NCBI GenBank assembly: GCA_902517425.1
Contig: CABYCI010000001.1
Location: 1 to 42,619 of the forward strand
DNA length: 42,619 bases
Origin: an uncultured SAR86 cluster bacterium
Lineage (GTDB): Bacteria; Pseudomonadota; Gammaproteobacteria; Magnimaribacterales; D2472
Reading direction: 5' to 3'
In this document: positions 42,089 to 42,619 of the stretch, one piece after another
Position numbering within the stretch: the first letter of the stretch is position 1
Layout of the letters: each line of letters begins with the position of its first letter
Position numbers and translations under genes: made by a program
Notes under the pieces: model-generated
Database searches by the model: none
Told to the model about the DNA's origin: nothing
The model's input: only the letters and a program-made list of their open reading frames with translations

Positions 42089-42619
42089 TTAATTTATTTT
42101 TTTGCCTGCAATTATTTTTGCAGCGCCGCCCAAAACAACCAAGTCACCATTATTGAGAGTGCCGTTAACGTATGCATATTCATCTTCAAAATAAATAATT
42201 TCTACTAAATCTCGTACTACTACTCCATCATCATTTATTGTGTATATACCCCATAGCCCCTGTTCGGATTGAGAAAGAGAGCGAAGCGGAACCCAGGTTC
42301 CTCTTGCTTCTTTTAAAATTTTTAGTTGTAAGTTTGCTAACGATCCTGGATTGAAAAATTCACCAAATCTAAATATAGCAAGTCTGCTATCCGAACCACC
42401 TGGTGACATTGGAGCTAATTTAGAAAAAATTGCGGCTACCTTTCTTCCATCAAAAATAAAATTGTATTCTTCTCCAAGATTCATATCTTCCAAATAAATA
42501 ACAGGCACAGAGATATGTGCTTCAACAAAATTTGAATCAATAATCTCAAGTATAGGGATTCCTGAGTTAATTACTGTGCCTGTATCTAAAAATCTATTCT
42601 GGATAACACCTTTAAATGG
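42089..42619 (-). CDS. RND membrane fusion protein (N-terminal part cut by window)
   Basis: The frame is open to the window edge: 176 residues of the C-terminal part, three bases before the pump gene. It opens at PFKGVIQNRFLDTGTVINSG, the lipoyl/biotinyl half-motif of HlyD/AcrA-type adaptors, followed by the beta-barrel (VEAHISVPVIYLEDM...) and membrane-proximal domain. The GTG at 42508 is internal, not the true start. It links the RND pump to an outer-membrane channel. The N-terminal signal/lipoprotein part lies outside. Confidence 0.9.
   Translation of the reverse strand, partial: PFKGVIQNRFLDTGTVINSGIPILEIIDSNFVEAHISVPVIYLEDMNLGEEYNFIFDGRKVAAIFSKLAPMSPGGSDSRLAIFRFGEFFNPGSLANLQLKILKEARGTWVPLRSLSQSEQGLWGIYTINDDGVVVRDLVEIIYFEDEYAYVNGTLNNGDLVVLGGAAKIIAGKKIN

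Noticed and set aside
42089-42508. GTG at 42508 as the start of a 139-residue protein
   Set aside because: The frame stays open to the window edge and the upstream residues match the membrane fusion protein family, so the gene is truncated by the window.

Overview
The window is a piece of chromosome from a streamlined, AT-rich gammaproteobacterium, most likely a marine SAR86-clade bacterium. Three things support this: classic gammaproteobacterial gene orders (tRNA-tuf-secE-nusG-rplKAJL-rpoBC, rnr-rlmB, lpxC-secA facing yacG/coaE, rluD facing bamD); very short gaps and many 1-11 base overlaps; and a 17-base stretch in the 16S rRNA gene (32426-32442) identical to the SAR86/1245 hybridisation probe as I remember it. 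There are no insertion sequences, phage genes or CRISPR arrays.

Layout. Positions 1-13064 (minus strand) hold the translation and transcription super-cluster: tRNA-Tyr, tRNA-Thr(GGT), tuf, tRNA-Trp, secE, nusG, rplK, rplA, the L10 leader, rplJ, rplL, rpoB and rpoC, with the rpoC 3' end cut by the window edge. birA and msrA run the other way at 13121-14418. An accessory stretch follows (14422-22144): an unrecognised secreted two-domain protein, tRNA-Thr(TGT) followed by two tiny membrane ORFs that are probably real, a pair of exported amidohydrolase-fold proteins of which one has lost every metal ligand, an iron-type alcohol dehydrogenase, and a His-rich secreted peptide followed by a TonB-dependent receptor with four His/Asp/Glu-rich segments, which suggests zinc or another transition metal as ligand.

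Positions 22171-28040 (plus) carry rnr (reduced to the catalytic core and S1 domain), rlmB, lpxC and secA (without the usual zinc-binding tail). yacG and coaE face secA. A complete rRNA operon follows on the minus strand (16S-23S-5S, 33679 to 28882), with no tRNA genes in its spacers, clear processing stems, a boxA-like element and a strong terminator. Directly upstream on the same strand is ilvB-ilvH-ilvC (branched-chain amino acid synthesis, with a short IlvH), and before that rluD. bamD and a small PP0621-like zinc-ribbon membrane protein run divergently. The window ends in an RND efflux pump and the C-terminal part of its membrane-fusion partner.

Most genes are core housekeeping. The more unusual material is the reduced or altered proteins (RNase R, SecA tail, IlvH, BirA without its DNA-binding domain), the amidohydrolase/pseudo-amidohydrolase pair, the His-rich receptor locus, the two-domain secreted protein with a palindromic upstream site, and the two micro-membrane ORFs. 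I found no defence system or clearly new multi-gene machinery. The amidohydrolase pair and the 14.4-15.6 kb unknowns are the best candidates for undescribed biology.
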